DNA of 43,561 bases from contig NZ_AZRL01000008.1 of the NCBI RefSeq assembly GCF_002895525.1, positions 1 to 43,561 of the forward strand, in the 5' to 3' direction. Below the pieces are notes generated by a model. That model had not been told where the DNA came from. It worked only from the letters and a program-made list of their open reading frames with translations, and ran no database searches. Within the stretch, counting starts at the first letter, position 1; every line of letters begins with the position of its first letter. This stretch comes from Petrotoga olearia DSM 13574 (lineage in GTDB: Bacteria > Thermotogota > Thermotogae > Petrotogales > Petrotogaceae). Shown one piece after another: positions 1-9,432 of this stretch. The translations under genes were made by a program, and so were the position numbers.

Positions 1-32
1 GCCCCTTTGCCCCGCTCCCCACCCGTCTAAGG
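1..32. repeat. GC-rich dispersed repeat fragment
   Basis: Read on the minus strand this contains GGGTGGGGAGCGGGGCAAAG, close to the minus-strand sequence at 13164-13195 (GGGTGGGGGCGGGGTGAAAG). It is a G-run island in otherwise AT-rich DNA. Here it lies inside an open reading frame. Confidence 0.5.
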
Positions 33-156
33 AAGGAAAATCTTTATCTTTTTGCCCTGAGACCTGTTCCCACAAGGTTAGTTTTATCTTAGTTATCTTG
101 TCGTTTTTAACGTTTATTATGACACTTCCGATAGGTGTTTCTAATACGGCTTTCAT
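1..156 (-). CDS. Possible methylated-DNA--cysteine alkyltransferase N-terminus (partial, runs off window)
   Basis: A frame opens with ATG at 156 and stays open to the window edge (52 codons). Its ATG overlaps the smc stop codon (ATGA), and the last smc codons supply an AAGGAG ribosome binding site. The first residues (ETPIGSVIINVKNDKI) resemble the N-terminal ribonuclease-like domain of O6-methylguanine-DNA methyltransferases, where a T-P-I-G strand is typical. The catalytic PCHR region would lie outside the window. The last dozen codons run through GC-rich sequence (1-32) that resembles the intergenic repeats elsewhere here, so the gene may be broken by a repeat. Family assignment is tentative. 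Confidence 0.35.
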   Translation of the reverse strand, partial: MKAVLETPIGSVIINVKNDKITKIKLTLWEQVSGQKDKDFPSLDGWGAGQRG

Positions 157-3100
157 CTTTCTAACTCCTTAAAATCAACAGGAACTAGGTGTGTTATTCC
201 TTCCCTCATGGTTATTCCATAAAAAAATTCTGCAATTTCCATCACTATCTTATTGTGGGTTATTATCAAAAATTGGGATTTTTTAGAGTTCTCTAATATT
301 AAGTCTGATATTTTGGATGCGTTTAGATCGTCCAAAGGAGCATCGATTTCATCTAGTATATAAAAAGGACTGGGGTTTAGACTCATAAGCGAGAAAAGAA
401 AAGCAATGGCTATGAGAGCTTTTTCACCTCCTGAAAAGAGAGAGAGCTTTTGAAAATTCATCCCTGCTTTTTTTACGGATATTTGGATCCCTTTTTCAAA
501 CTCCTTGCCTTCACCAATTAATCTGAGTTCACCGTATCCATTTGGAAAAAGTTTTGAGATAAAGAAAGAGAATTCTTTGTTCAGATTGTTAAAAAAAGTA
601 TCGAATTGTCGTTGAGCTTCTTCGTCTAGATTTTTTATACTTTGTTTTAGAGAATTTATTGATTTCATTATATCTTCTTTGTTTTTCAGATTTTCTTGGT
701 ATTCTTTTTCTACTTCTTCGTATTCGTCTAAAACAGTTAAATCAACAGAACCTAGCTTTTTTAATGAACTTTCCAATTCTTTTTGTTTGTTCCCAAGAGC
801 CTCAATGTCTTTGTCGGATAACTCTTTTAACTCGAACTCTTCTTCATTAATTTCTAAGTTTTGAGCCTTTTCTTTTAGGAACTGTATGTTGTGGTTCGCT
901 TCTTTTATTTCAAATTCAATCTCTTGATTTTTTTGTTTTATTGTGTTTATTTCAGTTTTTAATTTGTCTAAACGGTTTTCATAATTTTCCAGGTCTTTAG
1001 CTTTGTTGTGTTTGCCTGTTCTACTTTGTTTCATCAGTTCAAATAATTTTGAAATTTCATTGTTAAGCGAGTCCTTTTCTTTGCTGAGTTCGTTTATGTC
1101 AGTTTTTATTTTATCGTTCTTTTCTTTTAAGCTATCAAAAAGTGTTTTTGCTTTTTGCTGTTTGATTTTTATTTCTTTTAATTCATTTTCAATTTCTAAC
1201 TTTTGATTTTTGTAGTATGAGTACTTTTCTTTTATGCTTTTTAGTTCCATTTCTTGGCCTATAAGCTCTTTTTCTACTTGATTGAGTTGGATTCTTTTGT
1301 CTTTGAGGGTTTCTTCGATCTCGTGAATTTTTTTGGTTGTTTGGGTGGTTAATTGATGGTTATTTTCTAACCATGTTTTTAATGATGAAATCTCTTGATC
1401 AAGTGTTTTGTTTTTTTCTTCGTAGTTCGCTAATTTTTCGTTGTAGAGAGCTATATTTTCCTGCAGATTTTTTATTTCTTCCTTGATTTTTTTGTAGTCA
1501 AGGTCATGTGTGTTTTTTGTTAATGTTGTCTGTCTTAAGTCGTCTTTTATAGATTCCAACTCTTCTTTTTGAATGTTAAGTTTTTCTTTTACTTTGTTGT
1601 ATTCCGTTTGTTTGTTTGAAAGATCCGCTTTAATCTTTTTTAGGCCCTCTTCGATTTCTGAGACCTCTCTTTTTCTTTTAAGAACGGTAGAAGAATGATC
1701 GTATTTAGATTTTCCACCGGTTATCGCCCCAGAAGAGTAGACTAATTCGCCACTGAGAGTAACAATATTTCCAGGATACTTCATTTTGGATATTTTTATT
1801 GCTGTTTCAATATTATCGACTAATAACGCATTAGAGAAAACGTATTCCATAACTTTTTGGTATTCTTTCTGGTAGTTTATTAGATTGATTACAAAATCTA
1901 TTGTTCCAGGTTCGTTTAAGTACTTTTTTTGTAATAGAACTTTGGTTCTTAATAGATCAAGTGGAAGAAGAGTGATCTTACCATTATTGCCTTTTTTCAC
2001 AAGGTCCAAATATTCTTTTGCCTTTGATGAGTTTTTTATTACTATGTTTTGTATTCTTGAACTGGCTATCGTTGAGACCGCTTCTTCATACCTTTCTTCT
2101 GTGTTAATTAAATTAGCAACGACATCCACCACATTATCGTCATCTTTGAAAGCTTTGAAAAATTCTTTTATCGTTGTTGAGAATCCTTCGTATTCGTTGA
2201 TCTGTCTGTTTAAAGATTGATATGTGTAAAAAAGATTCTTTTCTTGTTGTTGAAGAGAGTCAATTTCTGATAAAAGTGTATTGTAAGAGTTTTCTGTTTG
2301 TTTTAACTCGTCGAATTTCTTTTTTAACCTTTGTTCTAATTGGATTTCGGTTCCTTTTGAATGAGATAGTAGGTCTTCTATTTCTTTCATTTTTTGTGAG
2401 TTGTTTTCTAATTTTGTTTTCAATGTATTTATTTGATCTTTTAGCAAGGCAATTCTTTCTTGGTTACTGCCATATGTCGTCTGGTGATTTTTTAGCTCTG
2501 TTTCTTTTCTTTCTTTTTCTTGGGATATCTTGGATAATTCAGATTCTAAGCTTTTGATCGTTTCTTCTTGTTTTTCTATTTCTTGTGTAATACGATTCTT
2601 TTTTTCGTTGATAATGTTAGTTTTGTATTGTGTTTTTTCTTCTATTTCTTTAAAATCTTTTTCATTTTTAGATAGTTCTTTTAACTGTTGTTCAAGTTTA
2701 CCCATTTTTTCTTCTAGAGAGTTTAGTTCCCATTCTTTGCTTATTATTGCAGAGTTGTTCTCATTTAGTTCTTCTGTTAATTGATTTTTTTCATTTTCTA
2801 TCGTTTGAACCCTTTGCCTGTAGTTTTCCACTATGTCTCCGTTGATGGATAGTTGTTTGTCTGTATCTTCTATTTCGCTTTTTAAATTTCTGTAACCGCG
2901 TTCTACTTCAAAAAGCTCTGATAGCAGAGATTTCATTTTTTGAGAATTTTCTTGTATTTCTTTTTGATGTTTTTCAATCTTTTTTAGAAAAGATACTTTG
3001 GAAGCACCAAAATACATCTTTCCTATCCTTTTTATTTCATTACGATATTCAAGGTATTTTCGTGCCCTTCCGGCTCTAATGGATAAAGATTTTAATCTTT

Positions 3101-3677
3101 TATCTACGACGAATAGTAAATCGTTTATTCTGTCTAAATTTTCGTTTGTTTTATTCAAAAGATTGATCGATACTTCTTTTTTTTCTAAGTATTTGGCTAT
3201 GTTTGAAGCGTCCAATACGATATCTCTAATATTTTCAGGTGAGGAGTTAACTATTTCGCCAATTTGACCTTGTCCAATGATAGAGTAAAAGCTTTTCCCC
3301 GTTCCTTTGTTGAATACATTTTGGACTTCTTTAAGTGTGGCAATTTTGTTGTTTATATAATACCTGTTGGATGAATCTTTCTCCAATATTTTTGAGATCT
3401 TGATTTTTTCATTGTCGTCGTTTTGTACCACCAACGAAACTTTTGCATAATTGGAAGAATCATTTCCGTTGTTTGATATGTGTAATATATCATTTTTTTC
3501 GGATATTCTCATCTGTTTTTGAGACTGCTCTCCTAATAACCATCTAATCGCGTCTACAATATTGGATTTACCCGATCCGTTTGGACCGATTATCGCGATA
3601 ATATTTTTATCTAAATTAAAATATGTTCTTCTACCAAAACTTTTAAATCCCTCTATTTCTAGGGATAAGAGTTTCAA
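153..3677 (-). CDS. smc: Chromosome segregation protein SMC
   Basis: SMC ATPase that compacts and segregates the chromosome, normally as a dimer with ScpA and ScpB. The 1174 residues match bacterial SMC length. The N-terminal head has Walker A GPNGSGKSN (residues 31-39). Long Lys/Glu-rich coiled coils flank a hinge at about residues 490-660, which contains the glycine-rich GAITGGKSKY end. The C-terminal head has the ABC signature FSGGEKALIAIA (about 1081-1092) and Walker B FYILDEIDAP. The start is TTG at 3677; its GGGGAG site lies in the last codons of the upstream uracil-DNA glycosylase gene, whose stop ends two bases before, so translation is probably coupled. The smc stop overlaps the next start. 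No scpA or scpB is in view. Confidence 0.97.
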   Translation of the reverse strand: MKLLSLEIEGFKSFGRRTYFNLDKNIIAIIGPNGSGKSNIVDAIRWLLGEQSQKQMRISEKNDILHISNNGNDSSNYAKVSLVVQNDDNEKIKISKILEKDSSNRYYINNKIATLKEVQNVFNKGTGKSFYSIIGQGQIGEIVNSSPENIRDIVLDASNIAKYLEKKEVSINLLNKTNENLDRINDLLFVVDKRLKSLSIRAGRARKYLEYRNEIKRIGKMYFGASKVSFLKKIEKHQKEIQENSQKMKSLLSELFEVERGYRNLKSEIEDTDKQLSINGDIVENYRQRVQTIENEKNQLTEELNENNSAIISKEWELNSLEEKMGKLEQQLKELSKNEKDFKEIEEKTQYKTNIINEKKNRITQEIEKQEETIKSLESELSKISQEKERKETELKNHQTTYGSNQERIALLKDQINTLKTKLENNSQKMKEIEDLLSHSKGTEIQLEQRLKKKFDELKQTENSYNTLLSEIDSLQQQEKNLFYTYQSLNRQINEYEGFSTTIKEFFKAFKDDDNVVDVVANLINTEERYEEAVSTIASSRIQNIVIKNSSKAKEYLDLVKKGNNGKITLLPLDLLRTKVLLQKKYLNEPGTIDFVINLINYQKEYQKVMEYVFSNALLVDNIETAIKISKMKYPGNIVTLSGELVYSSGAITGGKSKYDHSSTVLKRKREVSEIEEGLKKIKADLSNKQTEYNKVKEKLNIQKEELESIKDDLRQTTLTKNTHDLDYKKIKEEIKNLQENIALYNEKLANYEEKNKTLDQEISSLKTWLENNHQLTTQTTKKIHEIEETLKDKRIQLNQVEKELIGQEMELKSIKEKYSYYKNQKLEIENELKEIKIKQQKAKTLFDSLKEKNDKIKTDINELSKEKDSLNNEISKLFELMKQSRTGKHNKAKDLENYENRLDKLKTEINTIKQKNQEIEFEIKEANHNIQFLKEKAQNLEINEEEFELKELSDKDIEALGNKQKELESSLKKLGSVDLTVLDEYEEVEKEYQENLKNKEDIMKSINSLKQSIKNLDEEAQRQFDTFFNNLNKEFSFFISKLFPNGYGELRLIGEGKEFEKGIQISVKKAGMNFQKLSLFSGGEKALIAIAFLFSLMSLNPSPFYILDEIDAPLDDLNASKISDLILENSKKSQFLIITHNKIVMEIAEFFYGITMREGITHLVPVDFKELER

Positions 3678-3679
3678 TT

Positions 3680-4354
3680 TTAACTCCCCCCAGCATTTTC
3701 AAGGCTTTTAATCTTTTCTTCAATAGTTTTTGTAACCTCTTCAACACTTTTACCTTGTTTTAATGCTCTATACATGATCCCCATTATTCTCATATCCAGG
3801 TATGCGTACCACTTTGGAGATCCTTTTTTTAAACTTTGGTTCCTTAAGAGGTAGCTTGGATGAAAAGTTGGAAAGATTTTAATATTTCCATACCAATCGA
3901 AGAAACGTCCACGTGATTGAGTTATCTTAGATTCACCGGTAAAGTAATTCAACGGTGTGTTGCCAAGAGTTACTATTATTTTTGGTTTGATGACGATTAT
4001 TTGACCATCAAGGTAGGATTGACAACTTTTAACCTCTTCTTGCGTGGGGACCCTGTTTTGAGGAGGTCTGCATTTTACGATGTTTGTGATGAAAACATCT
4101 TTTCTTTCCAATTTTGCATATTCTTTGAGCATCTTTTCTAAAAGTTGCCCTGCTCTTCCAACGAAGGGCTCTCCCAAGGCATCTTCGTCTGCTCCAGGAC
4201 CTTCACCTACAAACATTATTGGTGAGTCAACATTTCCGGAACCCGGAACAGCGTTAGTTCTTGTGAGATTCAAAGGGCACTTTTCACATATCTCTATTCT
4301 TTTGGCGATCATTTCCATATCCTTCTGTTTTTCCTCGTTTCCGTATAAGATCAT
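3680..4354 (-). CDS. Uracil-DNA glycosylase, family 4 (4Fe-4S)
   Basis: Removes uracil from DNA at the first step of base excision repair. The 224-residue protein carries the family 4/5 motif GEGPGADEDALGEPFVGRAG (residues 50-69) and HPSYLLRN near the C-terminus. Four cysteines are placed as iron-sulfur ligands: C23, C26, C95 and C111, that is C-X2-C and C-X15-C, the usual spacing. The motif NIVKCRPPQNR includes the third ligand. The ATG start at 4354 has GAGGAGG seven bases upstream, beginning just after the stop of the LptF/LptD fusion gene. It sits in one operon with smc. High cytosine deamination at raised growth temperature would fit this enzyme type in thermophiles (inference). Confidence 0.93.
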   Translation of the reverse strand: MILYGNEEKQKDMEMIAKRIEICEKCPLNLTRTNAVPGSGNVDSPIMFVGEGPGADEDALGEPFVGRAGQLLEKMLKEYAKLERKDVFITNIVKCRPPQNRVPTQEEVKSCQSYLDGQIIVIKPKIIVTLGNTPLNYFTGESKITQSRGRFFDWYGNIKIFPTFHPSYLLRNQSLKKGSPKWYAYLDMRIMGIMYRALKQGKSVEEVTKTIEEKIKSLENAGGS

Positions 4355-4366
4355 CCATATTCCTCC

Positions 4367-7300
4367 TCACATTAATCCAAATTCAAACCCATCATCACCA
4401 TAAGAGATATTTTTATCAGGTATATAATTGATAAAAAAAGATATTCTGAACGAGGTTAAATCAAATTGAGGTAATAAGGAAAACTTAGACTGTAAGTTCA
4501 ACGTCCAGCATACAATTTGTTTTTGTATTTCAAACTCTGTAAAATTCACGCTTTGATCCTCTATATCATAATTGAAGTTAATTTTTGCGAATTCACTTTT
4601 ATCCCTGTTGTTTATGTGGAACCCCGTTTTTAGATAATCAGAAATACGGTAGGTTGTCTCGATTCCAAAAGAATAATTCGAACTTTTTTCTAAGAAATTT
4701 ATGTCTAAGTCGTAAAGAGTGTACTCTTCCTTCATGTCAAAATCTCCATAAATCTTGTTACCATCATAATAAAAAAGAAAATATGTTAAAAGTTCTGGAA
4801 CCATTTTGGTAAAAGTTTTTTCATTAATATATAAGTCATAATCAAATTGTAGTCGATTTCTATTGTACCTCAAAATTTCTCTGTTTTCAATATAATCAAT
4901 CTTAATCTCTTCTTGATGGTGATAATCAAATTCACTTCTATGTGTTAAAAGGCCAATAACGTTGGTTAGTTTGACGTTTGTGGTATCTGGCTGGATCTTA
5001 TTAAGATCTGAAATATCAAATTCTGTTTTTGTTTGTAAGGTATTTTTTGTGTTTAATAAATTTATGTTGGTTTGAGTTTGAAGTTCTAGTTTTTGCAAAT
5101 CGGGGAAGTTTTCAGTATTTCTTAGATCAAAGCTTCTACTTAACCTTGAGGAATTCGTAAGATTTTTGTCGAATATGGAGAAAGAATATCCTACGTAATC
5201 GTTGTAATTCAATTCGTCCGTGGCAGAGGGAGTGAGAGAGTTTTCTAAGACCTTTACGTATTCTAAGGAGTTACCAACTTGAAAAGCACCTAAATTAATA
5301 TCTATTCCAGGTTTTAAAGAGTAATTAAAAAGCGATTTTCCAGAAGAGTAGGTTTCACCAGGTATAAAGTCATTATAATAGTTGAAATTAATCGTATCTT
5401 CCATGTTGAATTTTAAATCGAAATTATTATTTTTAATTTCATAAAGGGTATCTTTGTAAGAGAAAGTGTTTTTTGTTGTTAATCGATTTTTGGTGGTTTC
5501 CGTTCCGACGGTTGTATAAGCGTAATCAAAGTTGCCATACATTCTGGCAAATGTTTCATAGAAGTTGTATTTTCCTGATATGTCTATTTCAGTCTCTTTC
5601 GTATTCCATATCTCGGGCATTGAAAGATCGGATATGTCTCCATATGAATGAGAGTTGAGCTTAAGTTTGGACAGTGAGATCAGAGATCTCCCATATCTTT
5701 TTTGAAAAGCTGTAGATTCGACGTTTAAAAAAAGAATATCATCAAATCCTTTTGGATCCCAATAAATGTGTGATCTTATATTTTTAAGATCTCCCAAATT
5801 CGTTTGTAGTTTTGGGATATTTAACGACAAAGATTTTTTTTCTGTTGCCGGTTCAAGTTGAAGCTCTAATTTGGCAATTTCACTGGCTTTGTTATCTTCG
5901 AAAAATTGGTATGAAACACCTAAGTTGTTATCGTATGTATTTGGGGAATTCAGACTTGTAAAGAGATACAAACTTCCATATAAAAAAGGGACACCGTATT
6001 TTAGGGTCACTTCTTTATCTGTTTCTTGTGTGGCTAGATCGTTGACTGTGTTGTAAGATAAATGAACCTTCGATCCATTTTTAAACTTATAATTTATTTC
6101 TGTTAGTAGTGAAAATTCGTTGTTATCGTATCCAAAGGTGAGAGACATGGGTTCTTTTTCATCTTCTGATAAACTTTGAAAATAGAAAGGTAGGTATAGA
6201 ACAGGGACTCCAAAAAAACTGAGCACAACGTCGCGGGCTATCAAAAAATATCCTGGGAAAATGTCGACCTTTCGAGCTGAAAAATAATAAGTTATACAAT
6301 CCTCACACGTAGTTAATTGGGTCTTATTTGTTTCTATTATATTCTCTTGCATAGGTTTTTGAATACTTTCAGACCATATGCGTACCTCTACTTCTTTATC
6401 TCCCTTATACTTTTGTATGGTATAGGAATTTAAGAAGACTGCTGAATCTTCCTCGAAGTTTACGGTTATTTCTGAGGCTTGTATAGATATATCTTCATAT
6501 CTATAACTGATATTTCCATAGAAGGTTGCTGCTTTAATTGTTCCATCTTCATTTAATTCACCTTGAGCTGAGTCAGCCTTTATCGTAGAGCCTTCATATT
6601 CTACAAAGACGTCTCCTTCTAAAAATAATAGATCATCTTTTAAGAAAAAATTTTGACTGTTTATATTCACCGGTGCAGAAAAAAAGGAAGAACCGACTAA
6701 AATAAACAATATTACAGAAAAGATTCTTTTCAGAGGCTCTAAAAGTTTATAAGATGCTCTTGTATCCAACATAAAGAATAGAAAAGCACCAATAATGCCA
6801 AATATTATGTTGGGAATCCAAACGGATATCGTTGGATTTATTATTTTCTCTTTTCCCAAAGCAGACAACCAAGCACCAGAGCCTTGATAAATTATGACCA
6901 ACACAAACGTTGTAATTACACTCCATGATTTACTTGTTAGGTTTAAAAACAGGGATAAGGCAGTTCCTAAAATACAAATTACTAAGGGAGCCAACGAGTT
7001 AGCAAATTTTGACTGATAGGAAACTATTAAACCAGAGACATCCAACCCAAGTTTGGAAAAAGTAGTTATTTTTTCTCTTAGTTCTTTTGAGGTCATTTCG
7101 TTAGCGCTTTTAGAGAAGTTCAGAAATTCTTCGACATCTTCTTGGATATCGAGTTGCAATTGGTCAAAAGTAATGTCTAAGTCTAGAAATCCATCTTTGT
7201 TAGTTCTAAACATCCTTCCATTTTTCATGTACCAACCGTCGGAGCCTTTTTGAGCTTGCTTAGCGTTGAAAACGGCAGTGTAATCTTTTTTTACCTCGTA

Positions 7301-7828
7301 TAAGAGTACGTCGTATAAAATCCCACTTTCTCTATCTATTTGTTTTACAAAGAGGTATCTTCCATCGCCAACATCAACAAATTGGTTTTCTTCGATCTGT
7401 GCTTGAGGTCTTTGATAAACGTACCGAGCCATCGCTTCTTTTGCCTTGTAGTTTGATTGTGGTACGATTGTGTCGAAGAGAGCAAATGTAAAAAAAGATA
7501 ACAATAGAGAAATTGTCATAAAAGGTATAATTAATTTCTTCATTGGTATTCCCAGCGTTTGTAGAGCGATTATTTCGTTTGCAGAGGAGAGTTTTGAAAT
7601 AACCCAAAATATACCAAACAGCACTCCCACAGGAATTCCCATGGAGATAAAATACGGTAGATGATACCAAATCAATATCAGTAGTTTTGAAAATCCTACA
7701 TTGTTTCTAACAATTATTTCTGATAGTTGGTAAAGTAACTCCAAGCTAACAAAGACTATAAAAGCTATTAATCCCATAAAAAATGGAGGTATGAATTCTA
7801 TCGAAATGTATTTGAAGAGCTTTTTCAT
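4367..7828 (-). CDS. LptF/LptG-type permease fused to LptA/LptD-like outer-membrane assembly protein
   Basis: A single 1153-residue frame combines parts that are normally separate in lipopolysaccharide-type transport. Residues 1-355 form a YjgP/YjgQ (LptF/G) permease: membrane helices near 12-34, 56-78 and 100-121, a periplasmic beta domain at about 130-260, and helices near 268-295, 302-322 and 336-355. A further basic-then-hydrophobic stretch follows (366-384, KRIFSVILFILVG). Residues about 395-510 are LptA/OstA-N-like (LEGDVFVEYEG, IKADSAQGEL, YGNISY). Then comes the LptD hallmark LTTCEDC...YYFSARKVDIFPG (from residue 505) and VPVLYLPFYFQSL. The rest is rich in alternating aromatic strands, ends FEFGLM, and looks like a beta barrel. 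ATG at 7828 has GGGAG upstream and overlaps the PhoU-like gene stop. The domain calls are firm; the working form in the cell is unknown. Confidence 0.88.
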   Translation of the reverse strand: MKKLFKYISIEFIPPFFMGLIAFIVFVSLELLYQLSEIIVRNNVGFSKLLILIWYHLPYFISMGIPVGVLFGIFWVISKLSSANEIIALQTLGIPMKKLIIPFMTISLLLSFFTFALFDTIVPQSNYKAKEAMARYVYQRPQAQIEENQFVDVGDGRYLFVKQIDRESGILYDVLLYEVKKDYTAVFNAKQAQKGSDGWYMKNGRMFRTNKDGFLDLDITFDQLQLDIQEDVEEFLNFSKSANEMTSKELREKITTFSKLGLDVSGLIVSYQSKFANSLAPLVICILGTALSLFLNLTSKSWSVITTFVLVIIYQGSGAWLSALGKEKIINPTISVWIPNIIFGIIGAFLFFMLDTRASYKLLEPLKRIFSVILFILVGSSFFSAPVNINSQNFFLKDDLLFLEGDVFVEYEGSTIKADSAQGELNEDGTIKAATFYGNISYRYEDISIQASEITVNFEEDSAVFLNSYTIQKYKGDKEVEVRIWSESIQKPMQENIIETNKTQLTTCEDCITYYFSARKVDIFPGYFLIARDVVLSFFGVPVLYLPFYFQSLSEDEKEPMSLTFGYDNNEFSLLTEINYKFKNGSKVHLSYNTVNDLATQETDKEVTLKYGVPFLYGSLYLFTSLNSPNTYDNNLGVSYQFFEDNKASEIAKLELQLEPATEKKSLSLNIPKLQTNLGDLKNIRSHIYWDPKGFDDILFLNVESTAFQKRYGRSLISLSKLKLNSHSYGDISDLSMPEIWNTKETEIDISGKYNFYETFARMYGNFDYAYTTVGTETTKNRLTTKNTFSYKDTLYEIKNNNFDLKFNMEDTINFNYYNDFIPGETYSSGKSLFNYSLKPGIDINLGAFQVGNSLEYVKVLENSLTPSATDELNYNDYVGYSFSIFDKNLTNSSRLSRSFDLRNTENFPDLQKLELQTQTNINLLNTKNTLQTKTEFDISDLNKIQPDTTNVKLTNVIGLLTHRSEFDYHHQEEIKIDYIENREILRYNRNRLQFDYDLYINEKTFTKMVPELLTYFLFYYDGNKIYGDFDMKEEYTLYDLDINFLEKSSNYSFGIETTYRISDYLKTGFHINNRDKSEFAKINFNYDIEDQSVNFTEFEIQKQIVCWTLNLQSKFSLLPQFDLTSFRISFFINYIPDKNISYGDDGFEFGLM

Positions 7829-8583
7829 TGGTTTTCTTCTCCCAAGAAATAGAAGAGTTCTAAACCGTTATTTCTACATTTGTAAAATTCCCCTGTTAAC
7901 GCCCAAATAATATTTTCAGAGATGTTTGTGATGAAATCAGAAAAGTCAGTTAAATTGTTTAGTACTTCTATATGAAGTGAAGCGGATTTAATAGATTCTT
8001 TGGCTTTGTACAAATATGATTTGTAAGCATCGATAAGCCCCTTTACTTCCTCGTTGAGAATACAACTTTTCTTCGCTTTCTCAAAAAAACTTTCTTTTAC
8101 TTGATCTGTCATCAATTTGGTTGCTTTGATATTGATCAAATCTGATAACAAGGATAAAACATTTGAAAGATTCTCTTTGGTCAGTTCCAAGCTATCTTCA
8201 AAATTTGTAGCGTTTACAGCAGAAGGGGTTTTGAGTATTTCGATTATTAATTTGGCATTTTTTTCGCATATATCACCCATGTTTTCAAATATTTGAACTA
8301 ATTTTGAGCTCATGAAACAAGCTTTTAAGTAAATCCCTGTGTAATTACCAGAAGACAATAAGATAACGCTTTCATAATTCAGGCTTGCTTCAATGAAATC
8401 TAATCTATCGTCTTGATTTATTATTTCTTTTGATAATTTATCGTTTCTTTCTATATAAGCATCCTCAAATTTATAGTACATTTCTTGAACTATTCTGCCC
8501 ATTCTCAAAACATTATTTAAATATCGTGTCAATCGATTCAAACTGATACTGTTGATTTGGCTAACATTCTCTTTTTTGAACAA
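7825..8583 (-). CDS. PhoU-domain-like helical protein
   Basis: A 252-residue all-helical soluble protein. Its pattern DRLDFIEASLNYESVILLSSG, then ...MGDICEKNAKLIIEI, matches the repeated PhoU signature (a helix ending in an ERIGDH-A-NIA-type motif). Two such bundles are likely, at about residues 15-120 and 130-235. PhoU proteins usually restrain Pst phosphate uptake and PhoR signalling, but no pst or pho gene is nearby. The TTG start at 8583 has AGGAGG eight bases upstream. Its stop overlaps the start of the LptF/LptD fusion (ATGA), so the two are probably made together. Another helical-bundle role is possible. Confidence 0.6.
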   Translation of the reverse strand: MFKKENVSQINSISLNRLTRYLNNVLRMGRIVQEMYYKFEDAYIERNDKLSKEIINQDDRLDFIEASLNYESVILLSSGNYTGIYLKACFMSSKLVQIFENMGDICEKNAKLIIEILKTPSAVNATNFEDSLELTKENLSNVLSLLSDLINIKATKLMTDQVKESFFEKAKKSCILNEEVKGLIDAYKSYLYKAKESIKSASLHIEVLNNLTDFSDFITNISENIIWALTGEFYKCRNNGLELFYFLGEENQ

Positions 8584-8601
8584 TTTATTTGCCTCCTAAA
8601 A

Positions 8602-9426
8602 TTATTCAAACCTTCGACCAAACCCTAATTTTTTATCCAACGCATTGAGATAATTGTTGCCATTTCTTTGGGCTAATTTTATCGTTAGCTCACTGGAAGT
8701 TACATATACCGACATTGCTGGTTCCATCCTATGAATGATATCTCCATCGCCTGTTACATATGCAAAACCTTTGCTCATGTTTTTCAAAATGATCTCTATC
8801 TTTTGTGTTGGGGGAGCTATGAATGGCCTAATGTTGAGGGCATGGGCAGCTAATGGGATGAGTTGAATAACGTTCAACTCAGGGTGAATTATAGGACCTC
8901 CAGCAGATAAGGCATAGGCTGTGGATCCTGTTGGTGTTGATACAATTAATCCATCTCCAGAGAATGAAAATAAAGTGTGTTCCTGAAGTTTTACATCAAC
9001 GTTCATAGTTCCTAAAGGCTGACTTTTCAACAAGACGATATCGTTTAAAACAACGACTTTTTTGGTGCCAACATGACATTCTAAAAGGTGCCTAAATGAA
9101 AAAGAAATATTTTCTTTTTGTATATCTTCGATTAACTCTTTTATCTCAGAACTGGAATAAGAACTCAAGAAACCTAAATTTCCAGTATTAACGGCTATTA
9201 CCGGCTTTGAAAATATTGCGGCAATTTCAGCTATTTTCAAGACCGTCCCATCTCCCCCAAAAACCACGAAAAAATCAGCTACTTTGGCTTGCTCTTCCTC
9301 TAAGGTAGAACCAGCAGAAGCGTAATCAAGAACCTCGATACCACTTTCATTGAAAGGTTTTAATATGTTTTGTTCAAGGTTATCCTTAGAAAGCTTAAGT
9401 GGATTGTAAAAGATAATGATCTTCAT
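8602..9426 (-). CDS. nadK: NAD kinase
   Basis: Phosphorylates NAD+ to NADP+, the only known route to NADP. The 274-residue length fits. The family motifs are clear: FGGDGTVLK (residues 56-64), NTGNLGFLS (80-88), and the substrate-binding TPTGSTAYALSAGGPIIHP. The ATG at 9426 has a GGAG site within the last codons of the upstream yggT gene. It is part of the asnS-ruvB-yggS-yggT-nadK series. Confidence 0.97.
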   Translation of the reverse strand: MKIIIFYNPLKLSKDNLEQNILKPFNESGIEVLDYASAGSTLEEEQAKVADFFVVFGGDGTVLKIAEIAAIFSKPVIAVNTGNLGFLSSYSSSEIKELIEDIQKENISFSFRHLLECHVGTKKVVVLNDIVLLKSQPLGTMNVDVKLQEHTLFSFSGDGLIVSTPTGSTAYALSAGGPIIHPELNVIQLIPLAAHALNIRPFIAPPTQKIEIILKNMSKGFAYVTGDGDIIHRMEPAMSVYVTSSELTIKLAQRNGNNYLNALDKKLGFGRRFE

Positions 9427-9432
9427 AAAAGA

